From: Linnemannia schmuckeri
Lineage: Eukaryota; Mortierellomycota; Mortierellomycetes; Mortierellales; Mortierellaceae
Assembly: GCA_029449235.1 (NCBI GenBank)
Contig: JANATG010000021.1
Span: 372,001-436,000 of the forward strand
Direction: 5' to 3'
DNA length: 64,000 nucleotides
In this document: piece after piece, positions 10,812-22,153 of the stretch
Layout: each line of letters begins with the position of its first letter
Numbering within the stretch: the stretch's first letter is position 1
Made by a program: the position numbers and the translations under genes
The notes under the pieces: generated by a model
What the model was told of the DNA's origin: nothing
Databases searched by the model: none
Seen by the model: the letters and a program-made list of their open reading frames with translations, nothing else

Positions 10812-13800
10812 ATGCCACCTTCGCTTCGTCAAAGGACAGCCGGCAGGGCCTCCTCTACCTCCATCTCCTCCTCCACAACCACAGCCACCTCGTCATTAAC
10901 CTCTGCACATCCCACCTGCTCCTCATCAACAACACCACCATCACAGCCTTCAACAGGCGACTCTTCCTCAGAGGCCTTCATCGAGGTCGAGTCCAACCTC
11001 CTCCATGACATGCAGGACACCCTCGAGGACCAGCTCCACAAGACAAACGAGACCGTCGCCGCGACATGGCGTTCGACCAAGGCGACTGCCAACGAAAAGA
11101 TGAAGGTTGTTGAGCATCAGATGAGTGAGACCTGGGATGCTTCCAAGGCTGCCTTTGAGGGTGCTAAACGGCTCTTGCGCTTTGAGGAGTTGCCCAAGGA
11201 GTGGCAGAGTAACCCATACATTCTTACTGGGTAAGTTCTTTCAAATTCTTTCTTCCTTCTGTACTCATGTTCTAATGCTTTCATTTCCTGAATCTCTCTC
11301 TCTCCCTCCCCCTTCCTTCTCCAAAATCCCAATGTCTCAATGCCTCAATTCTTTGCTTCCTTTGCTCTCACTTTCACTACATCCCCCTCTCTCTATCCCT
11401 TGGCCCTTTGACCATTGGGCTGTCGGTCTGTCTGTCTGCACCCTTTTTTTTATTATTGTGGTTGTCGATCCCTCGATCTGTATTGGTCTGCTCGTGTCTG
11501 TCAAAAGAGAGAACGAGAAAAGAAAACAGCTTATGAGAAGATGTCACAAGCAATTGTGCGCCTTGATATTATGTGGCCCTTTCCTCTCTGTTCTTCTTTT
11601 CACCTGTCCTCTTCTTTCTTGTTTCTTTTTGATTATATACAACAGACAGCAGTTTTTTTTTTTTTGTTGCTCAGAACCGAGCCTTAGCAACTCCGTCCCG
11701 GTCGAAATGAAACCTTATCGCCCCACTCGTCCGCCCTCTCGCTTTCTCTCTCTCTCTGCCTTTCCGTCTCTCTTTTGCCCAGCTGCCCTTTCCCTCTTCC
11801 CCACCCCTCTCCCTCTGCCCACGTTTTTACTTTTGTTGTTGTACCTCTGGGTTCGTGAAAAGAAGACAGAGGGAAGGAAAAGGGAAGGAGAGACGACAAT
11901 CTGTATTGGTGATGGAAATAATGGTAATAAAAGTATGCTTAAGTCTGACGGAGGATTAACAAAAGGAATACGTAGTGAAGTACGGGTGCAAGCGGGGAAA
12001 TAAAAAAAAAAAAAAAAAAAAAAAAAGGCAAAGAGGTGATTGTCAGTGGGACTGAGCGAGTGTATGTGTGTCTGTATCCGCCGTAATGCATATTAGAAAG
12101 AGGGTTAGCCTGGGGATTTTTTTATATATTTTTTGCCCCACCCCAATGTATCGGAGCAAAGAAAATACGGCCAATTGGCACTTCCTAATGACATTCACTT
12201 ATATACACGCAAACAAACAGGGCAGTTCTTGTTTCGTCATGGCTGGGCTAAGACGATGCTAGGCCTGCCACAGCATGGAAACTTGCTTCTTTTCCGTCCC
12301 TTACTCCTTTTCGTTCATACACATATTACACCCCTACACACCGCACTCATTCGCACTCGAAAACACTCCCCTCCACCAAAGTTTCCTTTGATTTTTTTGA
12401 AGATGGATTTACTTTAAGAAACCACATTTTCAGATGACACTTAGACACGAGTGAACAAATTGAGAAAACAGAGAAAAACAAAGGACAGAGGGTGAAGGAA
12501 GCCTTTCTGTGTGGAAAATGTGATGGGCGTATGGATAAGAGCGGCATGTGTGATATAACACATCGACCTATCCTCCATCCGTGCGGAGCAAATTCATTCT
12601 TGCCAGTCCTTTTTATTACTTCTTTTTTTTCCCTTTCCCACGTTCCTTTATTCCCTTTGATCCACGCGCAGCAGCAACGACTGTAAGTTAGGGAGAGAGA
12701 TACACCACACGATTCAGCACACGATCAAAAACACACGGAGGACTGAGGTTCTCATTTTTCATGTTCAGGAGGAAGGGCTCAATAAATACAATCAACAAAG
12801 CTCTTTGGATCAAAAAGGAGTGTGTCATAACCCCCCATGTTCACATATATCCTTTGGAGTGCACTCAGCCGCCCACCCCACTACCCTCGCGTGCTAAAAC
12901 AACGGGCAAGAAAGTGTCACTAACTTATAAAGAACTACTCCTTGATCACAATAATAGTTACCGGTTTCTCTCGTCAAAGAGACAGTGCCTGTGGAGCATC
13001 TTCAAGATCCACAACGAGACATGCAACATTTGGACACATATGCTGGGACTGTTTGGACTCATCGGGCTCGGGCTCTACATCCACACCACATTCCTGCACC
13101 ACGGCACAGTATGGGACCACGCCGTGTTTCTATTCTTCTTCCTCGCGGCGTCCAAGTGTCTCATCTGCTCGACTCTTTACCACACCTTCCTCTGCCACTC
13201 TCGTCTACCCGTAATGCGTTGTGCTGCCACACTGGACTATATCGGGATCGGAGTCCTCATCACGGCCTCGGTCATGGCCACACTACACTATGGATTCTTT
13301 TGCGACGTTGAGCGGTGGATCTTTTTGGCGTTCTCGTTCGGGATGGGTGTTGTCGGCTGCATCCTGCCACTTTACCCCTTCTTTGACCTCCCCAGTTTCC
13401 GCTACTTCCGGATCTTTATCTTTCTAGGAATGGCCTGCTCGGGAATCGTTCCCCTAACATATGTCGCCTATATGAAGGGACCTATTAACACTTGGAACTT
13501 TATTGCCCCGTTTTGCAAGTCTGGCCTAGCTTACTTGACAGGATTGTTGTTCTATGGACACCGCTTCCCCGAGAAGCAGTTCCCGGGCGTCTTTGACCGG
13601 TGGGGTCATTCGCATCAAGTCTGGCATGTGGCTGTTGTTGCAGGGATCTATTACCATTACATGGCAATGGTGCATTTCTACAACTCACGCTATTCTTTTG
13701 GATGCCAGGCTGTCTATGGAGGATACGATCACCACGAGTTCCCTGACCTTGTTCAACAGCAGGCCATGCATGATTCTTGGATGGGTGGCGTTATTTCGAC

Positions 13801-13852
13801 GACGGCTTCTAGTTGGTTCGCCAAGGCTACCATGACTTCTGTCGGCGCATAG
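10812..13852 (+). CDS. PAQR / hemolysin III family seven-TM protein (Izh/AdipoR-like)
   Basis: Predicted multi-pass membrane protein of the progestin/adiponectin receptor family, whose yeast members (IZH) affect zinc and sterol homeostasis. Two exons, 10812-11230 and 12958-13852, join in phase 2 to give 437 residues. The exon junction falls inside the family motif LP-W-N-YI-GYR, so the two exons belong together despite a 1727-nt intron. Residues 1-~125 are Ser/Thr-rich and then helical and charged, probably cytosolic. The core has HNETCNIWTHMLG before TM1, SSTLYHTFLCHS-like sequence (given here as STLYHTFLCHS) with the metal-ligand His, and HSHQVWH before the last helix; these three His positions are the expected zinc site. 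Seven hydrophobic segments can be counted. The intron ends with a CTAAC branch-like motif at 12920-12924 and TAG. The large intron is much longer than others here, so an alternative first exon inside it cannot be excluded. Confidence 0.88.
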
Positions 13853-15697
13853 TCTTATTTTCTGTGCTAGACAGTTTTTTATATCATTTATCCAATCACC
13901 AAGTTTTTTCGCGTACGGGGCCACACCAGCCTGGACGCGTTTGACTCTATTCCACCATCCTTCTTCATTTTGGATTCCAGCATAGAAAGTAGATACCAAC
14001 TTACTCCAAAATAAACATACATCTACTGTCCTCCCTTAGCCATCCCCTTCTTCTCCTTCTCTTTACCTTGTTTCGTCCATGTCTTAACAGTCCAAGTATG
14101 GGTTCTCAACGAGATCCAGAATGGTTCGTGATGTTGTATCTATGTGTGTGTGTGCTATGCAAACACGCCAAACGCGCGGGAAAGCGGCCGTTGGGTTTCC
14201 GTTGGTTGGTTCTCTATTTGAATTAGCTCGTTTCATCCCGTTTCGTTTCGTGTCGTTTCTCCTTCCTGGCCCCTGGTCCCTCTGTAAGCGTAAAAAAAGA
14301 AATGCTAAAGGAGGCTGATTTTATGTCAGTTTTTCCTTCTTGCACAGCGTTTTTCTTTTTTTTAAGAAGTTGACAGTGTAATTGGATTGGAAGACGGGGT
14401 GAAGTGTGGGGAACAGAGGTATGGATCAAATGGATTTGGCGTAGGCAAAACAGACAACGACAGATGAAGACAACGTTGATTGGGAAAGAACCGTTTCAAA
14501 TATTTTCTGGGAGAGAGCGAGTGCCTTGCTGTGCTATGCTGTGCTGTGTTGTGCTTTGGAGGGTGAGCGGCATGGATGTATACGGCATCAAAGAAACTGA
14601 AACGAACGCGTTTGGGTAAAGCGAAAGATATGGGAGAGATCCGAGCCCTGAGGGGAGAATGTATGGATAAGGGATGATTTGACTTTGTAATCCCGATTTA
14701 ACTTTGTGGTCCCGATTTGGGCTGCAAAGAAATGGAAAACCTTCCTATTTTTTGTCCACAAGCAGAAGGCAAGGGAAAAGGCACGATCGGATTCTTTTCT
14801 CTGTGGGTTTGTTCAGTTCATTTTAAATAAGGATAAAGAAGAAACAAATACGCTGTATTCCATAGCTATCCTCGTCCTATTCTTAAACTCCCCTCCCCAT
14901 CCGTGCCTTTTTGTTTGCTACGCCATTCGTTCCTGCTTAAGTGGACGGTTTTAAATACGCTCTTTCTCTCTTTTAAGACATCTTGTCAGTTGTCAATTAA
15001 ACAATTCATTGGTTTCCTTGCCTTTCTACAATTGTCCTGAAATGGTTCGCCACTCTCTCGTTCTCTCGCCCTTGGTCCTTTCCCTATTTTTACTTGCCCC
15101 TTTTTTTTGTTTTATTTTTTGGCGACGTCCGAGCGCGCAGATTTTTCTGTCTTTTCATAGAGCAAGCACGTTGGAAGGGAATCTTTGTGAAAGTGAGAGA
15201 AAGGGGGTGGCGACATGGGAGGTGATTTTTTATGGTTCAAATGCACGGACTGGACGACGAGAGACGAAGGTATTAAAACAAAGAATAGTGAAGAAGAATT
15301 AAGGACAGAAGGGCTCTTCACGATTTTCCTTGTTATGAAGCTTTGAACCAATAAGGTTTTCCTTGATGAAAATAGGGGCCGCTGCCTCTTCTTAGTTTGT
15401 GCGTTCATGAAACAAAGAAATTAATAGAATAAGGCAGAGCATATGCGGTGGACAGACACATCGGGGATGTGTAGGAGGGGAGGAAGAACAATAGGAGAGA
15501 GTCAGGGTCTACTACAGCAATTGTCCCTACTCTGTCTTACTTTCCGCTTTTTGTTTTACGTTTTTGAGGTTTTATGAATAGAAAATGAAATGCAGATCTA
15601 CGAACCTAATTTAAGAATGATATGCTGACACAAACAAAAAGGGATGGTATATAAACTGCGGCTGCAATCCTCACGATTTTTTTTCCCTTTCAGAATC
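13853..15697. other. Intergenic region
   Basis: This is the 3' region of the PAQR gene and the 5' region of the next gene. It contains a short imperfect tandem of GTGCTATGCT-like units near 14525-14560 and a doubled CCCGATTT segment at about 14690-14720. A TATATAAA box at 15647-15654, about 45 nt before the next start codon, is a plausible promoter. No gene recognised. Confidence 0.5.
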
Positions 15698-17296
15698 ATG
15701 ACCATCATCTGCAAGCAACTCCAAAAGCTCTCTATTCTTCACACAATAGCTAACAAAAAGATAGCAAAAGCATTCATCTCTATGACGAAAATAACTACCA
15801 AAAAGTCAGCCGCCGCAGCCGCGTCTGCACATGCCGAACGACACAGTCGACCAGTGACTTCTTCATCCTCATCAACTGCCACCAAAACTGTCGCCCACAA
15901 CATCAACATTGCGTGCCGTCCCCCCGTCTGCCCTACAAGACACCACGGCAGTAACAGCGGCAAGACCAAACATCGGCCCATCCGTCCTTATCCCAAAAAC
16001 CCCCGATCCATCATTGTGCCTACGGTCGTCTTCAAGAAGAAGGCTGGATATTCTAATGTTGGTCTCAAGACTTTTGCCTCTACGTGTTCCGGGGGTCTAA
16101 AGAGCTCCACCGTCAATACCGCCGTCACTGCGAGCTCAAGCAGCAGCAGAAACAAAGATGACGACGATTTACTGAAACAGCTCTGTCTCGCCCTGTCTAA
16201 GGCAGCGAGTCGAAGCAAAGCAGCTGCAGCCTGTGATTCCAACGCCAAAGATCGTGATCGACGCAGCAGTACTAGTAGTATCACAAGCACCACCTCTACT
16301 TCCAGCGGTGGTCAGTTTGGGTTCCTGGACCTTGGTCCCTTGTCCTTCAGCAGGGGTACATCCACACCGGTGACGACCGACACGAAGGAAGGGGAGGACG
16401 AGGAGGGCGAGGAGGAGGGGCAGGAAGAGGAGGAGGAAGAGCAGGAGGAAGAGGAGAGGATGATGATGGGGCGCGAACCGACGATCGAAGAACTCGAGAC
16501 GGTGATGTATTCCAACCCGCTGGATTTAGAGCCCGACGAGTTTATTCCCCTCCAATTGGGTGAGGAGGGTCTCTTCCCGCTGCTGTCCTTTGATGGAATC
16601 ACGAGTACGCATGACTGGCAACAGCAACAACACCTGCAGCATCTGAACCAGCAGAAAGGGATGCCCATAGCTCCTCCCGGTCTCACGCTCTCACCTTCAC
16701 CCCCGTCGTCATTGTCGTCCCTATCGTCATTCTCATTGATGTCGGTGGATGCGACGACTGCTTGGGACATGCAGCTGCTGTCGCTAATACGTGAATACGA
16801 TTGCTTCTCGAGTCCTCCTGAAGCGACCGAAGGCCCGTACTATATGTATCAGCCCTATCTACCCACTCTCCTTCCTACCTCCACCCCGACGACGACGACG
16901 GCGTCTTCGTACATCTTGCCTTCTGATCATAATGAGGCAAGTCATGCTCTGTCGTTCCAGCCTATAGATCTCTTGGCAATGGCAGTGGGGCCTGAAACGG
17001 TTCCGCGCTTCATACCGAGTGTCGCTACTCATTGTCCGACCGCGAGTGACCATGTGCCGCCCTTCCCTTCGTCGATGCCGATGTCGATGTCGATGTCAAT
17101 GTCGATTGAGCTTCCAACCCTTGCACGTCCTTCTGTCCAACTTCAGGCTGCTTCTGCTTCTACGTCTGAGACGGTGGATGCGGTTACGGGGATGTCGTCT
17201 GTGCCTTTTTGTGAACAGCGCAAGAACTCCAAGCATTACTTGGATCTCATGATCAAGAAGATGGCGTCCAGCTCTCCTTGTCACTCTCAGCACTGA
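15698..17296 (+). CDS. Intronless orphan protein, Ala/Ser-rich with acidic tract (532 aa)
   Basis: I do not recognise this protein. A single open frame reads 532 residues from ATG 15698; an upstream in-frame ATG at 15644 overlaps a TATA-like sequence and is less likely. A pyrimidine run ending CAG just before the start could also be a 3' splice site, so a noncoding first exon is possible. Visible parts: a basic N-terminal region (MTIICKQLQKLSILHTIANKK), Ala/Ser/Thr-rich sequence, an uninterrupted Glu-rich tract around residues 230-255, a segment with IEELETVMYSNPLDLEPDEF, Ser/Pro/Met-rich low complexity, and a basic C terminus with NSKHYLDLMIKKM. Long coding bias and frame integrity support a real gene; no domain suggests a function. 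Confidence 0.6.
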   Translation: MTIICKQLQKLSILHTIANKKIAKAFISMTKITTKKSAAAAASAHAERHSRPVTSSSSSTATKTVAHNINIACRPPVCPTRHHGSNSGKTKHRPIRPYPKNPRSIIVPTVVFKKKAGYSNVGLKTFASTCSGGLKSSTVNTAVTASSSSSRNKDDDDLLKQLCLALSKAASRSKAAAACDSNAKDRDRRSSTSSITSTTSTSSGGQFGFLDLGPLSFSRGTSTPVTTDTKEGEDEEGEEEGQEEEEEEQEEEERMMMGREPTIEELETVMYSNPLDLEPDEFIPLQLGEEGLFPLLSFDGITSTHDWQQQQHLQHLNQQKGMPIAPPGLTLSPSPPSSLSSLSSFSLMSVDATTAWDMQLLSLIREYDCFSSPPEATEGPYYMYQPYLPTLLPTSTPTTTTASSYILPSDHNEASHALSFQPIDLLAMAVGPETVPRFIPSVATHCPTASDHVPPFPSSMPMSMSMSMSIELPTLARPSVQLQAASASTSETVDAVTGMSSVPFCEQRKNSKHYLDLMIKKMASSSPCHSQH

Positions 17297-17747
17297 TATA
17301 TGTCCGTCGCATGAAATTGAGATGAATGAGTCGCTTCCCTCTTTTCTTTTGAATACTTTACTTCACTTCACTTGACTTCGCTTTCCTTTTTTTTAATCTT
17401 GCTTTTCTGTATCCGTCTTTCCTTCTTTCGTTTCTGTAAATACTACGCACTCTTTCCCTTCCCTCCCTCTCTCTGGTGTAGTCTAGTAAGTGCTACAGCT
17501 TGTGCGCCATCCCTTCTCTTCCTTTGTACTTTTATCACCTTCGTTCGTTGTCCTTTTCTTCGCTCTTTTTCTTTTTTCGCATCTTGTGTCCTTTTTTTCC
17601 TTCGCCTCTTTTCCCTTTAACAAACCTTAAAAACTCTAGGCGCGCCTCCATTGGCCCCATGTCGGTGCAAGTAATAAATAGTAAAAAAATAATACTCAAG
17701 TGAGTGAACGAACCATTGCCAAGAGGAATAAGATAATATTTTGTGAG
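17297..17747. other. 3' region of the orphan gene
   Basis: Pyrimidine-rich sequence to about 17620, then a short AT-rich stretch up to the foldback element. No gene seen. Confidence 0.5.
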
Positions 17748-18403
17748 ATAATCTGACTTCAGTCATATTTTTTTCATCTGATGTCAGAATAACTAATCTG
17801 ACATTGATGTCAAAATAACGTTTTTCTAGCTAATCTGACATGTACTGTCAAATTATCATTTTCAAGAAAAGTTGTTCTGACATGCCATCAATGTCTGATT
17901 ATCTGGATATTCTGACATGTAATACTCATATGAAGAAAAATAAACACAATTCATTTCAGCACATCAAATGTCGAGGCTAAGGGTGGGTGGATCCTTGGAG
18001 AGTGTCAAGTGAGTTCAAGTGCCTATTTTTGTCCAAGAGTTCGATTGGCCCTGGGTATCCGTTTCGTTTTCGCCATTTCGTTTCGCAACTCTGAACAGGA
18101 CGTTTTATTTTACTTCTTTTAGTAGAATTTTTCGCGGCCATTTCGACCTTCACAAATAAAAACGAAATGAAAGGGAGTTTGCTGTATGTGAACACAGCAG
18201 TTAATCTGACTGTAAAAAAAGATATTCTGACATGTTTCCAAAATTATGATGTCAGAATATCTTTTTACGGGCTGATAATCTGACATTTGTTGCTGTCAGA
18301 TTAGCTTCCGCCAGGCAAAGATAATCCGACAATGAATGTCAGAATATCTGGCTAATCTAACTATAGTGTCAGAATAATTAAACTGACATTATAGTCAGAT
18401 TAT
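17748..18403. mobile_element. Foldback/MITE-like element made of TCTGACAT motifs
   Basis: The 656-bp segment starts ATAATCTGACT (17748) and ends AGTCAGATTAT (18403), an 11-bp terminal inverted repeat. About 200 bp at each end are packed with TCTGACAT or its complement, at least a dozen copies, many arranged as hairpins. Perfect pairs include 18221-18233 with 18249-18261 (13 bp) and 18276-18285 with 18294-18303 (10 bp). The middle (about 17940-18195) lacks the motif and has no ORF of note. The TA at each outer edge could be a TA target duplication as in Tc1/mariner-type MITEs, but one copy cannot prove it. Confidence 0.6.
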
Positions 18404-18499
18404 GTTCTTCCTTTCCAAAAGAAATCTGTAATATTTTGTTTTAGTTAAGAGTAACTGTAATCACCTTTTCAGCCCCCCCCCCCCCCCCCCTTTTTTTTT

Positions 18500-18757
18500 G
18501 TCTTCCGTTGAAGCTGTGAGGAGTCTACCGTTACAGCCAAGAAGAGCACCGGCAATTGTTGCGTAGCTGGAAAAATAAAATTACGTACGAAAAAAAAAAA
18601 AAAAAATTGTTGCGTAGAGCCACGTTGTGGACCGGGCTGTTATTGAGGAATTTGATGAATGACGCTAGGAAAAGTAAGGTATGTAGTCCCCTTTCACTCT
18701 CAAATGCCTCCCTTGGGCTTTTTACGATGGAAAAAAAATTGCGTACAAAAAAACAAA
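18500..18757 (+). mobile_element. LINE-A 3' ends, two tandem truncated copies
   Basis: The segment repeats the 3' UTR of the LINE at 20016-21877: TTGAAGCTGTGAGGAG, then GGCAATTGTTGCG, TGTAGTCCCCTTTCACT, CCTCCCTTGGGCTTTT and an AAATAAAA-type end. The first copy stops in an A-run at 18591-18606, and a second begins directly after it at GTTGCGTAGAGCC and runs to the A-rich end near 18757. Both are dead 5'-truncated tails. Confidence 0.75.
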
Positions 18758-20000
18758 TCTAGTCGTGCTGGCAACGTAAATGCTTATATTTCATTCGTTT
18801 TCATACTTTGATGATTGTGTCAGCCCAAACGACTGGCCGTTTTTTTTTTTTTTTTTTTTTTTTTTTTTCATCCGAGTACACAGGCTACACAACGGCCTTT
18901 TCTTTCTTTTCTTTCTTTCTTTCTTTCTTTCTTTTTTGATTTTCTTTTCTTTTTCTTCACTTTCTTTCCCGTTCTTCAATGTTTATACTTCTTTTTTCTC
19001 TTCCGGGTGCTCTATCACACAATGGTGTCGTGGATCGAAGTCGGATGTCGGGAACGGATTATCAGGGTTTAGTCCGATGAGCAGAAAAGTGTGGAAGGGT
19101 AGCGGATGGGAGTGGGAAAGGAATGATAATGAGAGGTGTATATCGAGAAGACTCTGTAACGAACTACATCTACTGTCTTTCATACTAAATGAGGATAGTG
19201 GCGTCGGTGCTAGCCACCGACGCGACTATTCTTCCTTTGACGCATCAGTCTGCGTTGTCTGCAACAAATGGCTTTTTTCTTTTCTTTTTGTTTTTTTTTT
19301 GTATTTGGAGCTCATACTTTCCTGTTCCGAGTACACTGGACACACATTGAGGTGTTTTTCTTTCCTTTTCACTTCTTTTTTGGTCCTTAACTAACCGCTT
19401 TTTTCTTTCATCCGAGTATATTGCCACATAATAGGTTTATTTTTCTCTTCTTTTTTGTTCTTGGTGTGTTTGTCCGACTACAAGCACCAAACTGTGTTTT
19501 TCTTCCCTTTCTAAATGTAAGCCAAGAGGAAAATGACATTAACGTGCACTCGCCACGATTCTTGGGAGTTGGAGCATATCTGTAAGTTTGACTTCACTTC
19601 CCCCGAGAAGCGAGCATGAGGCTTGCCTCATGCCCTTCTCCTGGGAGTGGAGTCGAGCCTAACGTATCTGTAGAATAATGCGGCAAAAAAAAACGAAAGG
19701 GAAAGAATGAGGAAATGCATGAGGACTGAATGGTTTCCCATTCGGCTCACTTTACATAGACAGGGATCGAATCCTCCTTCGCTACGCGAAGGTCCTCACG
19801 AAGTGAGATCTATTGGACCAATTAACCAAGTGAACAACAGACGCGGTCGTAAACCCCAAAAAAGAAGCCTCGCTCTTCTTTCGTCTTTGAGTGCATTGAG
19901 GTACTTGCAACAAAAAAAAAAAGCATCGAGCTTTCACAATGTTGTCGTAGCCTGTTCAAATCTCATAATGTTGTCGTAGCCTGCTCAAACCTGGATGATT
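18758..20000. other. Intergenic region with microsatellites and hairpins
   Basis: Contains a poly(T) tract (18840-18868), a TTTC microsatellite (about 18902-18935), a hairpin GCATGAGGC-tt-GCCTCATGC near 19613-19632, and a hairpin CCTTCGC-tac-GCGAAGG near 19778-19794 within a weakly tRNA-like stretch. No protein gene recognised. Confidence 0.5.
19938..19995. repeat. 29-bp direct tandem repeat, two units
   Basis: AATGTTGTCGTAGCCTG begins at 19938 and again at 19967, with similar following bases (TTCAAATC versus CTCAAACC). It lies just outside the target duplication of the adjacent LINE-A copy. Confidence 0.8.
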
Positions 20001-20015
20001 AAAGGGGAAGTGGCA

Positions 20016-21877
20016 TTTTTTTTTTTTTTTTTTTTGTAAACAATTTTATTTCTCTGACAAACAGTACAAAGGAGGCATTTGGAAGTAAAGGGGACTACAG
20101 ACCAAACTCTTCAGTACACCATCCGCCAGTCACAGTCCGACCCGGAGCCTGGCTCTGCGCAACAATTGTCGCTGCTCTTCACAGCAAAAACGGAAGACAA
20201 AATAAAACTAGATACGAATGAAGGGGATTCTTCCCATCCTCTCCATCAATGACAATTTCCTCCTTCCCAACAGACTATCCAACAGCCGCTCATCAGCTGT
20301 GCGTGGTTCCTTGGTCGCTCCAGGGCAGGTTCGATCCTCATGTGTGGCTAGCGAAGCGTCACACGGGCAGAACCCATCACGTGTGATGTAACCGTATCCT
20401 CGACTCCAGTCACCTCGGGCGCCGGTGTATTTGGATGTTTTGTCCTTGGCAGAGATACCTTGCATCTGCTCCCATGCGATCGTCGTGGAGCATCGGGGTT
20501 TCCAGATCAGTTCTGAGGCCTGCGTCTCCAGGTAGCCAATAAACTTGTGAAGGACCGTCTTGACAATGGACTGTGGGGTCTTGAAGGCCGAGGACCACTC
20601 AGTCAACATGCTCTTGGGGGCGATTCCGCGAAGAAGGTCCGAAACGTGCCACTTGGGGTTTTCATCACGATCGGGAGCAGGACTACCGCTGTGCACGGCT
20701 CGAGCTCCACCGATAGAAGAGAATCCCCGAATATGATCCGCATCCGAGGGGGACTGCCAGTATATGGGTACTGGCCGTGGTGCTTGACGACCATTGTCAG
20801 TTGCTCGCTTGTGTTCACGCTTCCTGGCGGCATTGTAGCTATTTGTTGCCTGAACGCCCCATTCATCAATCTTGCCCATGGCCTCCTTCCATATCGCAGT
20901 GATTGTCTCAACAGTAGAGGGGCATCTCCAGACGTGCTCATTGTCCTCCTCCTTCTGCTCACATTGTCGACACAGGCAGGTTGAGTACAAATCAGGCTTC
21001 CGAGCCTGCATGGAGTTCAATGTTGGCAACATTCCATGCAGCTTCTTGATATGATGTGTTCGTTTGTGGGAGTCCTTGCTGTTGCTGTAGAAGGTGAAGA
21101 CGGCGCGTCTGTCATGGACATGGGCCAAGGTCGAACTCCATTCCACATCGTCAATGTCCGAGATCGCCCTCTTGACCCGTCTTTGTGATATCCAGACTTG
21201 ATGATGGCGGATTGTTGATTGTTGTTTGAGGAGCTGTCGCAGATCGATTTCGACAAGCCCGCCATTGCAATGTGCAAAGCTCGTGATGTCCGTCTGCTGA
21301 GTAAGATCCACCACCAAAGGCACCGTAACACTCTGTGCTGCCGCCTTTGCCGCCTGATCCGCTAGCTCATTTCCTTGAATGTTGTTGTGTCCCTTGATCC
21401 ATACCACTTCGACTTTGCCTGGCCGAGATTCCACAACCTGCCATAATACCGCCCAGATACCCGCATAAGTGCTCCCGAATCGTTTCCTCGGTAAGGCATC
21501 TTGACGATTCTTCACCATATGATGATACTGTTCCACCACCGACTGATTGTCCAGTTTGACCACAATGTTTTGTTCCGGAGGTGCTGACAGGACTGCGGCT
21601 AGTAAGCCCATGAGCTCAGACTTGGCCGAGGATGCATGACCGTCCGTTCGTCCTTGTACTGTCAGGGGATTGTCCTGAGTAACGTCCACCACTCCAAAAG
21701 CCAGTGACACGTCGGATGTTCCTGAGTTTAGAAGAGATCCATCCGAGTACAAAACTCGGGGGTGGAGTTGTCTACTGGTGTGTCCTGTATTGTTCGCATG
21801 GACGCTGCTTCCGCCGGTGAGAGACAAAGTGGGCCGAAGGTTGTGGTGAGGGGGCCTGATGCTGCGAGCGGTTGAAC
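20016..21877 (-). mobile_element. LINE-A, 5'-truncated copy with 15-bp target duplication
   Basis: A non-LTR retrotransposon fragment lies on the minus strand: coding sequence 21877-20208, a 3' UTR, and a poly(A) tail seen as 20 T at 20016-20035. The direct repeat AAAGGGGAAGTGGCA flanks it at 20001-20015 and 21878-21892, the classic signature of target-primed insertion with 5' truncation. Other 3' ends of the same family are at 18500-18757, 39842-40941 and 40966-41232. Confidence 0.92.
20208..21877 (-). pseudogene. LINE-A ORF2 C-terminal part: RNase H and CCHC region
   Basis: The open frame runs about 556 codons from the truncation point to a stop at 20208. It shows an RNase H domain: YSDGSL (first Asp), SAKSELMGL (Glu), KLDNQSV (Asp), and WIKGHNNIQGNELADQAA (last Asp region). 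Further on, a CX2C...H...C cluster (CRQCEQ... HVWRC) is typical of the C terminus of I/Tad-type LINEs. The endonuclease and reverse transcriptase parts are missing, so the copy cannot move by itself. The frame itself is uninterrupted, which suggests a recent insertion. Confidence 0.85.
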
Positions 21878-21892
21878 AAAGGGGAAGTGGCA

Positions 21893-22153
21893 TGCCCTGA
21901 TGCTGTGAAAACACTTAACCCTCTTACGCGTATCACTTACCGGTGCCTTGGGATCTTTTAGGGTTTTTGATAACTCAGAAACAGGTTCTGAGTTATCCAA
22001 AAAAAAAGAAGAGGCGCTCCCGGGGCTTCGTACCGGATACAGCTCTAGTAACAAAGACTGAACCAGGGACTGAGCCTCTGTCGTTCAAACAAAAAAGAGA
22101 AATCGTGTCGACTAAACACCCTAAGGGGTGTAAGGGAACTCATAAGTTATGAG
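21893..22153. other. Short interval with perfect hairpin, downstream of tRNA-Ile
   Basis: GATAACTCAGAA (21969-21980) and TTCTGAGTTATC (21986-21997) form a 12-bp perfect stem around a 5-nt loop. A near-perfect palindrome ACTCATAAGTTATGAGT (22138-22154) touches the 3' end of the tRNA-Ile gene. No gene seen. Confidence 0.6.
22091..22096 (-). terminator. Possible Pol III terminator of tRNA-Ile
   Basis: The first run of four or more T on the minus strand past the tRNA 3' end is six T here, about 58 nt downstream. No closer one exists. Confidence 0.45.

Noticed and set aside
11125..12003. Open frame of 292 codons inside the PAQR intron
   Set aside because: It overlaps exon 1 in another frame, then is pyrimidine-rich Leu/Ser/Pro low complexity without splice support; few stops are expected in such DNA.
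18780..19400. Gene in the T-rich region downstream of the LINE-A tails
   Set aside because: The open frames consist of Phe/Ser/Leu from T- and TTTC-repeats.
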